From a virus: DNA of 20,855 nt. The notes under the pieces were generated by a model. It was not told the origin of the DNA. It did not search any database and saw only the letters and a list, made by a program, of their open reading frames with translations. The DNA lies in the IMG/VR virus record IMGVR_UViG_3300047363_000043, positions 1-20,855 of that record, one strand, 5' to 3'. The translations under genes and the position numbers were made by a program. Shown here one piece after another: positions 1 to 6,737 of this stretch. Every line of letters starts with the position of its first letter. Within the stretch, counting starts at the first letter, position 1.

Positions 1-496
1 TGTTTACTTTGTAGCCAACGCTGATATTTTTTCTAATACCATCTTTGACATCGTTAAAAATTTCTGAGGCCAGTTCACCTTTCCCAAAGCGAACTACTGC
101 TGTTGTCCTCTTAGCAGTCTCGTCAATTTTAAAATCCTCAACTACACCAATAACTTGAGACATATCATGGTCAAGTAAAAAGGGTGCTGTTTTACTATCC
201 ATAAACTCAGTGTCTATAGATGTGCTTTTATGGTCTAGTACCTCTAAACCAAATGACCTGGCAACTGGCTGCTCACTTGAAACTCCAAGTTTTACAGTTC
301 GTTTTTCCTCATCAATGTAAGATGATTTGGATAAATCAATTGTTCTATAGGTTATACCACCATCAATTGTTCTATCTTGCTCATCTTGCTTAACATCAAC
401 TACCATTTCTGCTTTATCAGCTTTAGAAATGGTGTTTGTTTTTTTAATATCATCCATTTCGTTTACCTCGTTAGTTGTTATTAAATCTTTTGACAT
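1..496 (-). CDS. Prohead (capsid maturation) protease, N-terminal part; gene continues beyond the window
   Basis: This is the first 165 codons of a gene that runs off the window at position 1. The visible part resembles the HK97/U35-S78-type prohead protease domain, which cleaves capsid or scaffold proteins during head assembly. Residues near 108-110 (LLDHD) match the conserved histidine segment of the family, followed by the VIGVVEDF strand. Near the break, NISVGYKV matches the family's nucleophile-serine segment. The ATG at 496 directly follows the portal stop and has a GGAGG Shine-Dalgarno sequence 8 bases upstream, inside the portal gene. A second ATG at 457 with GAGG upstream is possible. 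In related phages this domain can stand alone or be fused to the major capsid protein; the window cannot tell which. The order portal then protease is the usual one for head modules. Confidence 0.82.
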   Translation of the reverse strand, partial: MSKDLITTNEVNEMDDIKKTNTISKADKAEMVVDVKQDEQDRTIDGGITYRTIDLSKSSYIDEEKRTVKLGVSSEQPVARSFGLEVLDHKSTSIDTEFMDSKTAPFLLDHDMSQVIGVVEDFKIDETAKRTTAVVRFGKGELASEIFNDVKDGIRKNISVGYKVN

Positions 497-1975
497 TTAT
501 TCATCCTCCTCATCAAAACCATCAGCAGGAACAGGCTGTTTATTTCCAAATGGTTGATATGCTGACTTGATGTCATATTGTTTCATTAAATCTTTTTCTT
601 TTTGATGCATTTCCATAAGCTCTTCTGCATCTCTTCCCTGGGCGGCTGCTATATCTGAATATGTTGTAATACCATTTTGTAAACCAACAACATTAGCCTG
701 GATCTCTTTTAAAGGATCTATCCAAGCCCATTCTCTTGCAATGTAATTAGTTGAGCCAAAAAACTTATCAAATTTTTCAATTGGCAGCTTTATAGCTCCT
801 GTTGATATAGACATTTCAAGCCATTTTTTAAATATTGGCTCAATCATATGATCTATCATTAGCTGTTGTGCTATCTGGTAAGCAGCTCTGTCTTCTAAAG
901 CTCCTTGTCTTATTGAGCTGTAATTTACTGATGTAAGGTCATTACTTAAAGAATGGTATGAAATATTTAAACCTGATGCTATTGATCGCAATACTGACTT
1001 TGTAAATGAATCAAAAGCAGTTGATGGATGGCTAGGATCAAACTGTTGAAATGACATGCCAGCAGGTAATTGTTCAAAAGTGCCAGGCGTAGCGTTCATA
1101 ACTGGCGCATAATTGTCTTCTATACCATCACCAACATATGAATTTCCGTCTGGACTAGTAAAAAACCCCATCTTGCTACTTGCAGTCCTTGCGCTTACAA
1201 TCTCAGCTTCAAAATAACCATTTAAAAGCTTTATGTTGGCCATTGCAGTAGAAATAGGCGAAACACCCCTTGTTTGCTCTGGCCTGTTACACAAATAAAC
1301 ATGCAACAATTCACTTGCTGGCACTCTTATGTGTTTTCTTGTTTTTGAGTGTAATGTATCGTATGGATGATCTTTAAACATGTAATAAGCAACAGGTTTA
1401 TCAAATGGATCAACTTCAACACCCATTTTAATTGCATTACCATTTTTTGCTGTATCGTTATAATCTTCATCTAAGTGATCTGCTTCATAAAAACGAATCA
1501 TGTAACCAAATTTATTACTACTAGTAGGAATGTGTTGAACTAAAACCTCACCATCTCTATATAAAGTTTCAACAAACAGCTTTTGTGCATCTAAAAATGA
1601 CATTCTGCCATTTGCAACACAAATACCTTTTTTACACCATTGTTTCCAGGCAGCTTCAATTTGTTGATTTGCACCTATATCTAAAGTTCCATTTGTGTCT
1701 CTAGCTTTTGAACTAATTCTTATACCAGACTTACCAACTACATTAGAGATCATCAAGTTTAGATATCTAGCAACATATGCATCATTTCTAGCTAATTCTC
1801 TAGCTCTAGCTCTCAATATTCTGATATTGGGTTGTATTTCTGAATCAGCAGAAGCAGAAGTTGATGAAAAGTCCGAAAACAAACGCCCAACATTAGCGCC
1901 CTGGTATGTTCTTTTGTTTAGTTTTATCTGTGTATCTTTTTTTCGTCTATTAATTATGTTGCTATACCATGCCAT
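497..1975 (-). CDS. Portal protein, lambda gpB type (phage portal family 2)
   Basis: This encodes 492 residues, a typical length for lambda-type portals. The portal forms the dodecameric ring at the special head vertex through which DNA is packaged and to which the tail joins. The N-terminus (basic stretch, then RARARELARNDAYVARYL near residues 54-70 and NVVGKSGI near 78-85) is characteristic of the gpB family, as are 'YRDGEVLV' near 138-145 and 'NRPEQTRGVSPIS' near 231-243. The C-terminus is acidic and probably dispensable. Its ATG at 1975 overlaps the end of the upstream gpW-position gene by one base, and its stop abuts the protease start, so the three head genes are translationally coupled. 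Position after the terminase genes agrees with the lambda order A-W-B. I see no truncation or frameshift. Confidence 0.92.
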   Translation of the reverse strand: MAWYSNIINRRKKDTQIKLNKRTYQGANVGRLFSDFSSTSASADSEIQPNIRILRARARELARNDAYVARYLNLMISNVVGKSGIRISSKARDTNGTLDIGANQQIEAAWKQWCKKGICVANGRMSFLDAQKLFVETLYRDGEVLVQHIPTSSNKFGYMIRFYEADHLDEDYNDTAKNGNAIKMGVEVDPFDKPVAYYMFKDHPYDTLHSKTRKHIRVPASELLHVYLCNRPEQTRGVSPISTAMANIKLLNGYFEAEIVSARTASSKMGFFTSPDGNSYVGDGIEDNYAPVMNATPGTFEQLPAGMSFQQFDPSHPSTAFDSFTKSVLRSIASGLNISYHSLSNDLTSVNYSSIRQGALEDRAAYQIAQQLMIDHMIEPIFKKWLEMSISTGAIKLPIEKFDKFFGSTNYIAREWAWIDPLKEIQANVVGLQNGITTYSDIAAAQGRDAEELMEMHQKEKDLMKQYDIKSAYQPFGNKQPVPADGFDEEDE

Positions 1976-2565
1976 TAGAATTTTACTCCAATAGTATTAC
2001 CAGAAACATTATGATTTTTTAATCTTGATAATTTGACTTCTTGCAAATACTCAGACTTATACCTGTTTCTGAATGTAAGCAATTCATCTACTGACATTCT
2101 TGATAAAGATCTGCCAGCTATAGACATACTGCTTTGGTCAATTGTGGCTCTGCCTTCAATAACAGCTTCTAAGCTATCAAGCACTTTTTTAGCATGTGAT
2201 CTTAAATCTGCATTTGTATCAGCTAAATTAGGTAAAATTGTTATTTTGCCCTCACCAACTTGCACTCTGCTACTATCAGACGTTCTAGTTATGTATGCAC
2301 CCCATATATAATCATGCGGACTATAATTATCAGTAGTTGTTGATGGGACTTCTATGTAATAAATTCCATCAGCCTCTACAGCATTAATGGTAAATTGATG
2401 TGAACCACCGCCACCAGAGTCACAATGGAATCTATAGCTTAAAGAATAAGAGCTAGTAGGATAATCTGTGGCAAGATCCTCTCTTTTCCATGCCCAATAA
2501 TCACCAACGACTAAATCGTTTGGCTCTTTTGTTACATAATTAGATCTATTAAATATGTTGCTCAA
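1975..2565 (-). CDS. Head-tail joining (gpW-position) protein with extra N-terminal domain
   Basis: This 196-residue protein lies between large terminase and portal, where lambda has gpW (68 residues). The C-terminal third (about 115-190: DLRSHAKKVLDSLEAVIEGR, then IAGRSLSRMSVDELLTFRNRY) has the helix-strand-helix pattern of gpW-type joining proteins. The first 110 residues contain GDYWAW and many beta-strand-like segments, suggesting an added beta-sandwich domain, with a GGGG stretch near residues 52-55. The start is taken as TTG at 2565 because AAGAGG lies 8 bases upstream; no nearby in-frame ATG is supported. An 85-base gap upstream holds a promoter-like motif, so this gene may begin a head-gene transcript. 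The gpW role is inferred from position and the C-terminal pattern and is not certain; the family is otherwise uncharacterised. Confidence 0.6.
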   Translation of the reverse strand: MSNIFNRSNYVTKEPNDLVVGDYWAWKREDLATDYPTSSYSLSYRFHCDSGGGGSHQFTINAVEADGIYYIEVPSTTTDNYSPHDYIWGAYITRTSDSSRVQVGEGKITILPNLADTNADLRSHAKKVLDSLEAVIEGRATIDQSSMSIAGRSLSRMSVDELLTFRNRYKSEYLQEVKLSRLKNHNVSGNTIGVKF

Positions 2566-2587
2566 GCAAAAAACCTCTTAAAATTAT

Positions 2588-2599
2588 TAGATATATCTA
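2588..2599. promoter_or_regulatory. Perfect 12-bp palindrome TAGATATATCTA upstream of the gpW-position gene
   Basis: This exact 12-base palindrome sits in the short non-coding gap before the TTG start at 2565, between the candidate promoter motif at 2641-2657 and the Shine-Dalgarno sequence. It could be an operator or a weak hairpin in the leader. AT-rich DNA makes such palindromes fairly easy to obtain by chance, so confidence is low. Confidence 0.25.
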
Positions 2600-2640
2600 T
2601 TATTTAAGTTATGAGCCAAATAAAAAAAGTCAACACTACA

Positions 2641-2657
2641 GGTATGATATTTATAAA
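2641..2657 (-). promoter_or_regulatory. Conserved intergenic motif, copy 1 (exact consensus), upstream of head genes
   Basis: The minus strand reads TTTATAAATATCATACC, an exact match to the 17-base consensus TTTATAAWTAWCAWACC seen at several junctions in this window. It contains TATAAATA, identical to the T4 late promoter core, and also resembles a bacterial -10 box. The TAA in TTTATAA is the stop codon of the large terminase gene. The gpW-position gene starts about 76 bases downstream. A promoter role is inferred from sequence, orientation and position. Confidence 0.5.
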
Positions 2658-4486
2658 TCCTTCCAACTATTAACAAAATTACCCTTTTGCCTTGTTCTTT
2701 GTCTTATTAATGGGTTTTTATCATCTTTTGGTGTGGCAACAGGCTGACCAGGCATAGCATTTAACTCTAAAGAGTCCCAATTTGGGTTTAAAATATAAAT
2801 AGCAGCAAAGCAATACACTAAACAGTCTAAAGTTTCATTTCTAGGCCTTATTTGTTTCCATATTAATGTTTTTCTACCTCTTACAAACCTTGCCACCCTT
2901 TTTTCTGCTGTTAGCTGTGCAAAATAATCCTCATCTACAGAACTTGGAAAATAAAGCATAGATTTATCTGGATCTGCTTTTAAACGCGCAAAAATTGCTT
3001 CTTTTGCCGTATCTGTACCAATACTATATAAAACTGCCTTATTTTTACCAACATAACTTGGCTTACTTGCAATTGGCTTACCAGCAACACTTGAACCTTT
3101 AATTGCAAATATTCTCCTGGCTTGCCTTGGTTTGGTAAATTGATAAACCTGGTTTGTAGATAAACCCCCACTATCAATGCAGGTGCAAGATATGGGCATA
3201 ACCCTGCCAGAATCTGTTTTAAACCTAGATTTTAAAAACTCATCAACTTCAGACCAAACAACTGCTGCATTTGGATCTCCCCAAAATATAAGATGATCTA
3301 TTACATAGGCACAATAATCTCTACCAAATCCTGTTAAAGTAATTTCAATTCTATCTTTTTGCGTATCACACCCTGCAACAATAACCAAAACCTTTTCTGG
3401 TATTGATCTATGGTCATAGTTTAACCTTCTATCTAATAAATCTTCATGCTCTACTGTGTCACCCTCTTCAGTCCAACTTTCACCAAGAGCAGTATTTACA
3501 AATGTTTTTAGTGTTTCTGGATTCTTTTTAGCTTCTAAAAAATTAAAAGCCATTTCTGACCAAGTTGACCAAACTGAATAAAGCTCTGATATATGAAAGC
3601 CTGCTGTCTTATTGCTTTGCTTTGTAGCTATCCACTTACCATTACTAATCATCCATTGTTTTTTTGATTCATCAATTAATGCACCACAATCACCACATGC
3701 ATAACATGCTGTTTCTGGCTTGTCCTCATCCCATATAACATTACTCCATTTCAAAACCTGCATACTATTGCACTCAGGGCATGGGACGTTGTAAAACCTT
3801 TGATCTGATTCCTCAAATGCAGATTCTATAGCTGATATACCTTTGATAGTTGGTGTGCTACACATAAAGATTTTGCGATTAAAAAAGGTTTTTGTTCTGG
3901 CTGTTGCTAATGCTATTGGCGAACCTTCACCTTTTACATTATGTTCAAATCTGTCTATTTCATCTAGCAATAAAACACGAATCGGTCTACTAGCCAAACC
4001 TGCGGCAGATCCAGAAGATGATATGGTTATATGACCGCCCGGGAACTTTTTATGCATAGTAGTATTGCCTGAATCTCTACTTTTAGCATCTGACACTTTT
4101 TCTCTTAAAGTATTGCTATCCCTAATCATAGCTGCAAGCCTGTCTTTGCTAAAAGCCTGTCCCATGGTTAGATTTGGCTGCACTACCATAACTGGTGAAC
4201 TGTCCTGGTCAATATAATAACCAATAGCATTTAATAAGATTTCAGTCTTACCAACCTGTGAACTAGTCATAACTACTATACGTTCAATATCTACCTGGTT
4301 AAAACTATCCATGATTTCACGTTGGTATTCACAACGAGATGTATGCCAAGATCCACTCTCAGCAGATGATTCTGGTGATAGTTTTCTGTAGCTATCCGCC
4401 CACTCGCTAATCGTTAGTTTCGGTGGTGGTTTTAGTGTTTGCATTGTGCTGTTCAGCACGTTCTGCATATTCTTTAGGTATTCCAT
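2651..4486 (-). CDS. Terminase large subunit, GpA type (packaging ATPase-nuclease)
   Basis: At 611 residues this is close to the usual GpA length. It powers DNA translocation into the prohead and cuts the concatemer. The ATPase domain has a Walker A-like SSQVGKT at residues 75-81 and Walker B VLLLDEID at 171-178, with the STPT coupling-type motif soon after. A zinc-finger-like cluster follows (CPEC near 236 and CYACGDCG about 30 residues later), typical of the GpA family. The C-terminal nuclease region includes GCDTQKDRIE and CIDSGG, whose aspartates fit the RNase H-like metal site. The start at 4486 overlaps the small terminase gene by 80 bases; internal ATGs at 4468 or 4444 would shorten the overlap, and no Shine-Dalgarno sequence is decisive. 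GpA terminases usually cut at specific cos sites, so cohesive ends are expected. Confidence 0.95.
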   Translation of the reverse strand: MEYLKNMQNVLNSTMQTLKPPPKLTISEWADSYRKLSPESSAESGSWHTSRCEYQREIMDSFNQVDIERIVVMTSSQVGKTEILLNAIGYYIDQDSSPVMVVQPNLTMGQAFSKDRLAAMIRDSNTLREKVSDAKSRDSGNTTMHKKFPGGHITISSSGSAAGLASRPIRVLLLDEIDRFEHNVKGEGSPIALATARTKTFFNRKIFMCSTPTIKGISAIESAFEESDQRFYNVPCPECNSMQVLKWSNVIWDEDKPETACYACGDCGALIDESKKQWMISNGKWIATKQSNKTAGFHISELYSVWSTWSEMAFNFLEAKKNPETLKTFVNTALGESWTEEGDTVEHEDLLDRRLNYDHRSIPEKVLVIVAGCDTQKDRIEITLTGFGRDYCAYVIDHLIFWGDPNAAVVWSEVDEFLKSRFKTDSGRVMPISCTCIDSGGLSTNQVYQFTKPRQARRIFAIKGSSVAGKPIASKPSYVGKNKAVLYSIGTDTAKEAIFARLKADPDKSMLYFPSSVDEDYFAQLTAEKRVARFVRGRKTLIWKQIRPRNETLDCLVYCFAAIYILNPNWDSLELNAMPGQPVATPKDDKNPLIRQRTRQKGNFVNSWKDL

Positions 4487-4916
4487 TGCTTTCTGCTAGT
4501 TCATTTAAAGTTTCGTAAATTTGTTTGTTAATAATTTGCTCTATATCTTGATATGTTTTTGCACCTAAAACTAAATGAGATATTTTAGATGCTAACCCTA
4601 ATAGTTTTACCCTTATAACAGCAGCCAACTCAGTCCAGGTATCTTCAACCAATTTAGCTGGTATTAATTCGCCTTCTAGCTCTGATACTTTTAATTCTGC
4701 TGCATCTGCTTGGGCTTTAGTTAGTCTCGTTTTTTCCTCAGTAATATCACCAGTTCCATTTTTTTTATTAAAACCACCAAGTTTCCGCAAATATACAATG
4801 TATTCAATTCTGCAAGTGTCAATATCGTTACTGCTTAATATCTCATCTCTTCTAAGTTCTGAGACTCTTTTTGGACTCATGTTCAAATGTTCAGATATCT
4901 GTTTTTGTGTTGCCAT
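4407..4916 (-). CDS. Terminase small subunit, Nu1-like
   Basis: This is a 169-residue DNA-recognition subunit of the packaging terminase. Residues 1-25 (ATQKQISEHLNMSPKRVSEL) form a helix-turn-helix resembling the winged-helix start of lambda Nu1. Residues about 65-80 (RLTKAQADAAELKVSELEGE) are the conserved helix seen in Nu1-like proteins, followed by LIPAKLVEDTWTELAAVIR. The C-terminal 60 residues probably contact the large subunit. The ATG at 4916 fits the helix-turn-helix start; a weak AAGG lies about 13 bases upstream after a T-rich run. The gene overlaps the large subunit gene, as is common for coupled Nu1-A pairs. The GC-rich element just upstream (4961-4990) is where cos would be expected for such an enzyme. 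Confidence 0.85.
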   Translation of the reverse strand: MATQKQISEHLNMSPKRVSELRRDEILSSNDIDTCRIEYIVYLRKLGGFNKKNGTGDITEEKTRLTKAQADAAELKVSELEGELIPAKLVEDTWTELAAVIRVKLLGLASKISHLVLGAKTYQDIEQIINKQIYETLNELAESNGIPKEYAERAEQHNANTKTTTETND

Positions 4917-4960
4917 AAAAAAAAGAAATTACCTTAATGCAAATAGTCTGTGACTAAGAA

Positions 4961-4990
4961 AATAACGGGTCGCGAATAACCCATACTGGC
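4961..4990. other. Candidate cos / terminase cleavage region
   Basis: In an AT-rich gap upstream of the small terminase gene there is a compact GC-rich stretch, AACGGGTCGCGAATAACCC, holding the palindrome TCGCGA (4970-4975) and GGGT...ACCC arms (4967-4970 and 4979-4982). Lambda cosN lies in the equivalent place upstream of Nu1 and is likewise GC-rich with partial two-fold symmetry. The assignment rests on position and composition only. A weak hairpin terminator reading on the minus strand is the main alternative. Confidence 0.35.
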
Positions 4991-5008
4991 TATGCTTGAA
5001 AGAACCTA

Positions 5009-5662
5009 TCACTTAGCTGTACGAAGGGCTTGACGAAGAGCCTTTTCAAATTGTCGTTTAAAACCACCTCTACCAAAGACTACCTGGTTAGCAGTCTCAT
5101 AAAATGGGAACAAGGGCTTGTATTTAGCATACTTTGTAAACAATGCTATCTGCCTTATTCGTGGTGTGTCTGTGTCTCTGGCATACCTCTCCCAAATGCC
5201 CTGGGATGCACCTGAAAACCTTTGACCTTTTGGCTTACCAAAGAAAAACTTTGCACGCTGCGCTTTCATTTTATTGATGGCGCCCTTCCTAAAGTTGCCT
5301 GCTTGGGTAGTCTTGCCTGTGAAGTTGCCTTGCCTTACCACTGCGATAGCCACATTGTCTGGTGTGCGGTTACCACCGCTGACCTCATACTGCATATATG
5401 AAGCTCTACTCTTCTTACCATCATTATTGATATACAGTTCAGCTGTTAGGTTTTTCTTTGTTGACTTCACAACAACAAAGCCAGTCTTGGTAAACTTGGT
5501 AGCATTATCAAACACTCTATCAACCTTTTTCTTTTCAGCCTTTTGCATGCCAAATATAACTCTGTTCATTGCTACTGAAGCTGCAAATGGTATTTGTTTC
5601 TTTTGTATTATGTTTAGGTTTTTGGTTACCTCTTTTATATTAGTCTGTATGTCTAGTTGCAT
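5009..5662 (-). CDS. Tail completion / minor tail protein Z-like
   Basis: This encodes 217 residues from the ATG at 5662 (an adjacent in-frame ATG at 5665 is only one base from the GGAGG Shine-Dalgarno sequence and is less likely). The N-terminal pattern, an amphipathic helix then QIPFAASVAMNR, resembles lambda gpZ-type proteins, in which a run of helix ends in 'A.A.NR'. The middle is very basic (KKSTKKN, KKSRASYM, KMKAQRAKFFFGKPKG) and the end (LFPFYETAN...FKRQFEKALRQAL) matches the terminal helix of that family. Such proteins finish the head-proximal end of the tail. Lambda places Z far downstream of the portal, whereas here it lies directly upstream of the terminase genes. The match is by pattern only; a generic virion morphogenesis protein is the alternative. 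Confidence 0.55.
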   Translation of the reverse strand: MQLDIQTNIKEVTKNLNIIQKKQIPFAASVAMNRVIFGMQKAEKKKVDRVFDNATKFTKTGFVVVKSTKKNLTAELYINNDGKKSRASYMQYEVSGGNRTPDNVAIAVVRQGNFTGKTTQAGNFRKGAINKMKAQRAKFFFGKPKGQRFSGASQGIWERYARDTDTPRIRQIALFTKYAKYKPLFPFYETANQVVFGRGGFKRQFEKALRQALRTAK

Positions 5663-5816
5663 CATTCCTCCAGGTTGATTTAGCCTTAAACCTTAACCCT
5701 ATCTCAGCAGCTTTTCTGCGAACTGTAGACGGGCTACAGCCAAAAGACATAGCTGCATCGTGTGAAGATTTGCCCTGCTTAATCATTTTCTTTAATTTAT
5801 CTTTATCTATTTCCAT
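5640..5816 (-). CDS. Small helix-turn-helix protein
   Basis: This 58-residue basic protein reads MEIDKDKLKKMIKQ, then GKSSHDAAMSFGCSPSTVRR, a classic helix-turn-helix in which SSHDAAMSFG is the first helix-turn and SPSTVRRKAAE the recognition helix. It would bind DNA, perhaps as a regulator or as an accessory factor near the packaging genes. It overlaps the start of the Z-like gene by about 23 bases, and that gene's GGAGG lies inside this one. No Shine-Dalgarno sequence precedes the ATG at 5816; instead a TTTATAATTATC box lies only a few bases upstream, raising the possibility of a leaderless transcript. Its exact target is unknown. Coding status is supported by the clean motif and tight junctions. 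Confidence 0.7.
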   Translation of the reverse strand: MEIDKDKLKKMIKQGKSSHDAAMSFGCSPSTVRRKAAEIGLRFKAKSTWRNDATRHTD

Positions 5817-5831
5817 ATTGATAATTATAAA
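5815..5831 (-). promoter_or_regulatory. Conserved intergenic motif, diverged copy, at the start of the small HTH gene
   Basis: The minus strand reads TTTATAATTATCAATAT, 14 of 17 positions of the consensus TTTATAAWTAWCAWACC, with a perfect TATAAT. It provides the stop codon of the DUF3310 gene and reaches into the ATG at 5816. If it is a promoter, transcription would begin at or within a few bases of that ATG. Confidence 0.35.
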
Positions 5832-6046
5832 CTTTTGTAATGGTCAATTAACTTATTTACAAAGAAAACACATTTCTCAAGGTCTTGTATGTTGGAATTT
5901 TTAAATTTATGCCTGTGCAAATACTTAATAGCAGACGCTTCTAAGTAAGCGGGAAACTCAGACCCTAGCTGTTGTTTTATATAGCTTAAACATTCCACAG
6001 ATCCCTTTCTGTAATGTTCTGGTGCGTTTATTAAATCTTTACTCAT
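5825..6046 (-). CDS. DUF3310 family protein
   Basis: This 73-residue protein matches the DUF3310 pattern: 'INAPEHYRKGSVECLSYIKQ' at residues 6-25, then 'AIKYLHRHKFKN' near 39-50 and 'DLEKCVFFVNKLI' near 55-67. The family is widespread in phages, often among nucleotide metabolism genes and sometimes labelled as a nucleotide kinase-like or SaV-like protein, but I know of no firm activity for the stand-alone form. The ATG at 6046 overlaps the stop of the upstream small gene (TAATG), and AAAGGAGAAA lies just upstream as a strong Shine-Dalgarno sequence. The gene ends within a copy of the intergenic motif. Confidence 0.85.
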   Translation of the reverse strand: MSKDLINAPEHYRKGSVECLSYIKQQLGSEFPAYLEASAIKYLHRHKFKNSNIQDLEKCVFFVNKLIDHYKSL

Positions 6047-6219
6047 TATTTTCTCCTTTTAAATAATTTATTTGCTTGTTTTTGAAATGACCACTCTAAA
6101 AATCTATCAAACCAGCTACTTTTCTGCTTCTTGCCAAAAATAGAATCCCAGTTTGCATCTATCTTCTTTTTATCTTCAGAACGTCTGCCCGAGCCTTTGC
6201 CTCCATGCCATTTAGTCAT
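6046..6219 (-). CDS. Small conserved phage protein (HGGKGS ... NWDSIFG type), function unknown
   Basis: This 57-residue, strongly basic protein starts MTKWHGGKGSGRRSEDKKK and contains NWDSIFGKKQK at about residues 23-33. I recognise this pairing of an N-terminal HGGKGS.R segment with a central NWD.IFG as recurring in small proteins of many tailed phages; I know of no assigned function. The second half (SWFDRFLEWSFQKQANKLFK) could form an amphipathic helix. The ATG at 6219 overlaps the upstream gene's stop (ATGA) and its own stop overlaps the DUF3310 start (TAATG), so it is coupled on both sides. Confidence that it is a real gene is high; a nucleic-acid-binding role would be a guess based only on charge. 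Confidence 0.75.
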   Translation of the reverse strand: MTKWHGGKGSGRRSEDKKKIDANWDSIFGKKQKSSWFDRFLEWSFQKQANKLFKRRK

Positions 6220-6713
6220 GTGTAACTCACCCTTTTAAAACTTATATCTATGTTTTGCTGTTTAAATGTTTCCTTTGCTTCTAAGTAGTCTGGATGCATA
6301 AATCTAAACAACTCTTCTATACTAAATAGCACCACATCCTTATCTTTTGCATGTAGCTGTTTTAATTTAGGCAATTCACACTCCAGGTCACAGACAATAG
6401 CTATTTTGTTGTTTTTGTATTTGTAGCATCTATATTCAGATTCAAGTTCTGCATATCCATTGTCTTTAGCTTTTTTAATTAACGCTGTATAGGCTCTATA
6501 CATCATTTCAATCATTTGCATTTTTTCTTTCGGGCTTGCATTTATCAAAGAATCATCAAACAGCATTTGCGCTTTGCAAAACTTTATCTCTAGCTGCACA
6601 TCTACACATTTAAATAATCTTTTCTTACCACCCCATTTTGTATTTATAGAAGTTTCATAATTTCTATAATCTTTTAATTGTTTTGCTAATGTTTCTTTTA
6701 AATAATTTTTCAT
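6216..6713 (-). CDS. Hypothetical protein, 165 residues
   Basis: I do not recognise this protein. It is mostly predicted helix, rich in lysine and glutamate, with a central stretch (KEKMQMIEMMYRAYTALIKK, about residues 62-81) suggesting a helical bundle, and a later strand-like part (KIAIVCDLECELPKL). No catalytic motif, membrane segment or signal peptide is visible. The ATG at 6713 has no Shine-Dalgarno sequence; a copy of the conserved motif (6715-6731) abuts it, which would fit a leaderless message. Its stop overlaps the next start (ATGA). It lies in the same transcription direction between a DNA methyltransferase and small conserved phage genes. Confidence 0.72.
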   Translation of the reverse strand: MKNYLKETLAKQLKDYRNYETSINTKWGGKKRLFKCVDVQLEIKFCKAQMLFDDSLINASPKEKMQMIEMMYRAYTALIKKAKDNGYAELESEYRCYKYKNNKIAIVCDLECELPKLKQLHAKDKDVVLFSIEELFRFMHPDYLEAKETFKQQNIDISFKRVSYT

Positions 6714-6714
6714 G

Positions 6715-6731
6715 GGTTTGAAACTTATAAA
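6715..6731 (-). promoter_or_regulatory. Conserved intergenic motif, copy abutting the start of the 165-residue gene
   Basis: The minus strand reads TTTATAAGTTTCAAACC, 15 of 17 positions of the consensus TTTATAAWTAWCAWACC. It fills the gap between the methyltransferase stop (6738) and the ATG at 6713. No Shine-Dalgarno sequence is present. A promoter here would give an RNA with almost no leader. Confidence 0.35.
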
Positions 6732-6737
6732 TTTGTA

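Noticed and set aside
5274-5678. Open plus-strand frame of 134 codons opposite the Z-like gene
   Set aside because: It runs opposite a coherent minus-strand gene with a good Shine-Dalgarno sequence and has no recognisable motif or supporting start site.
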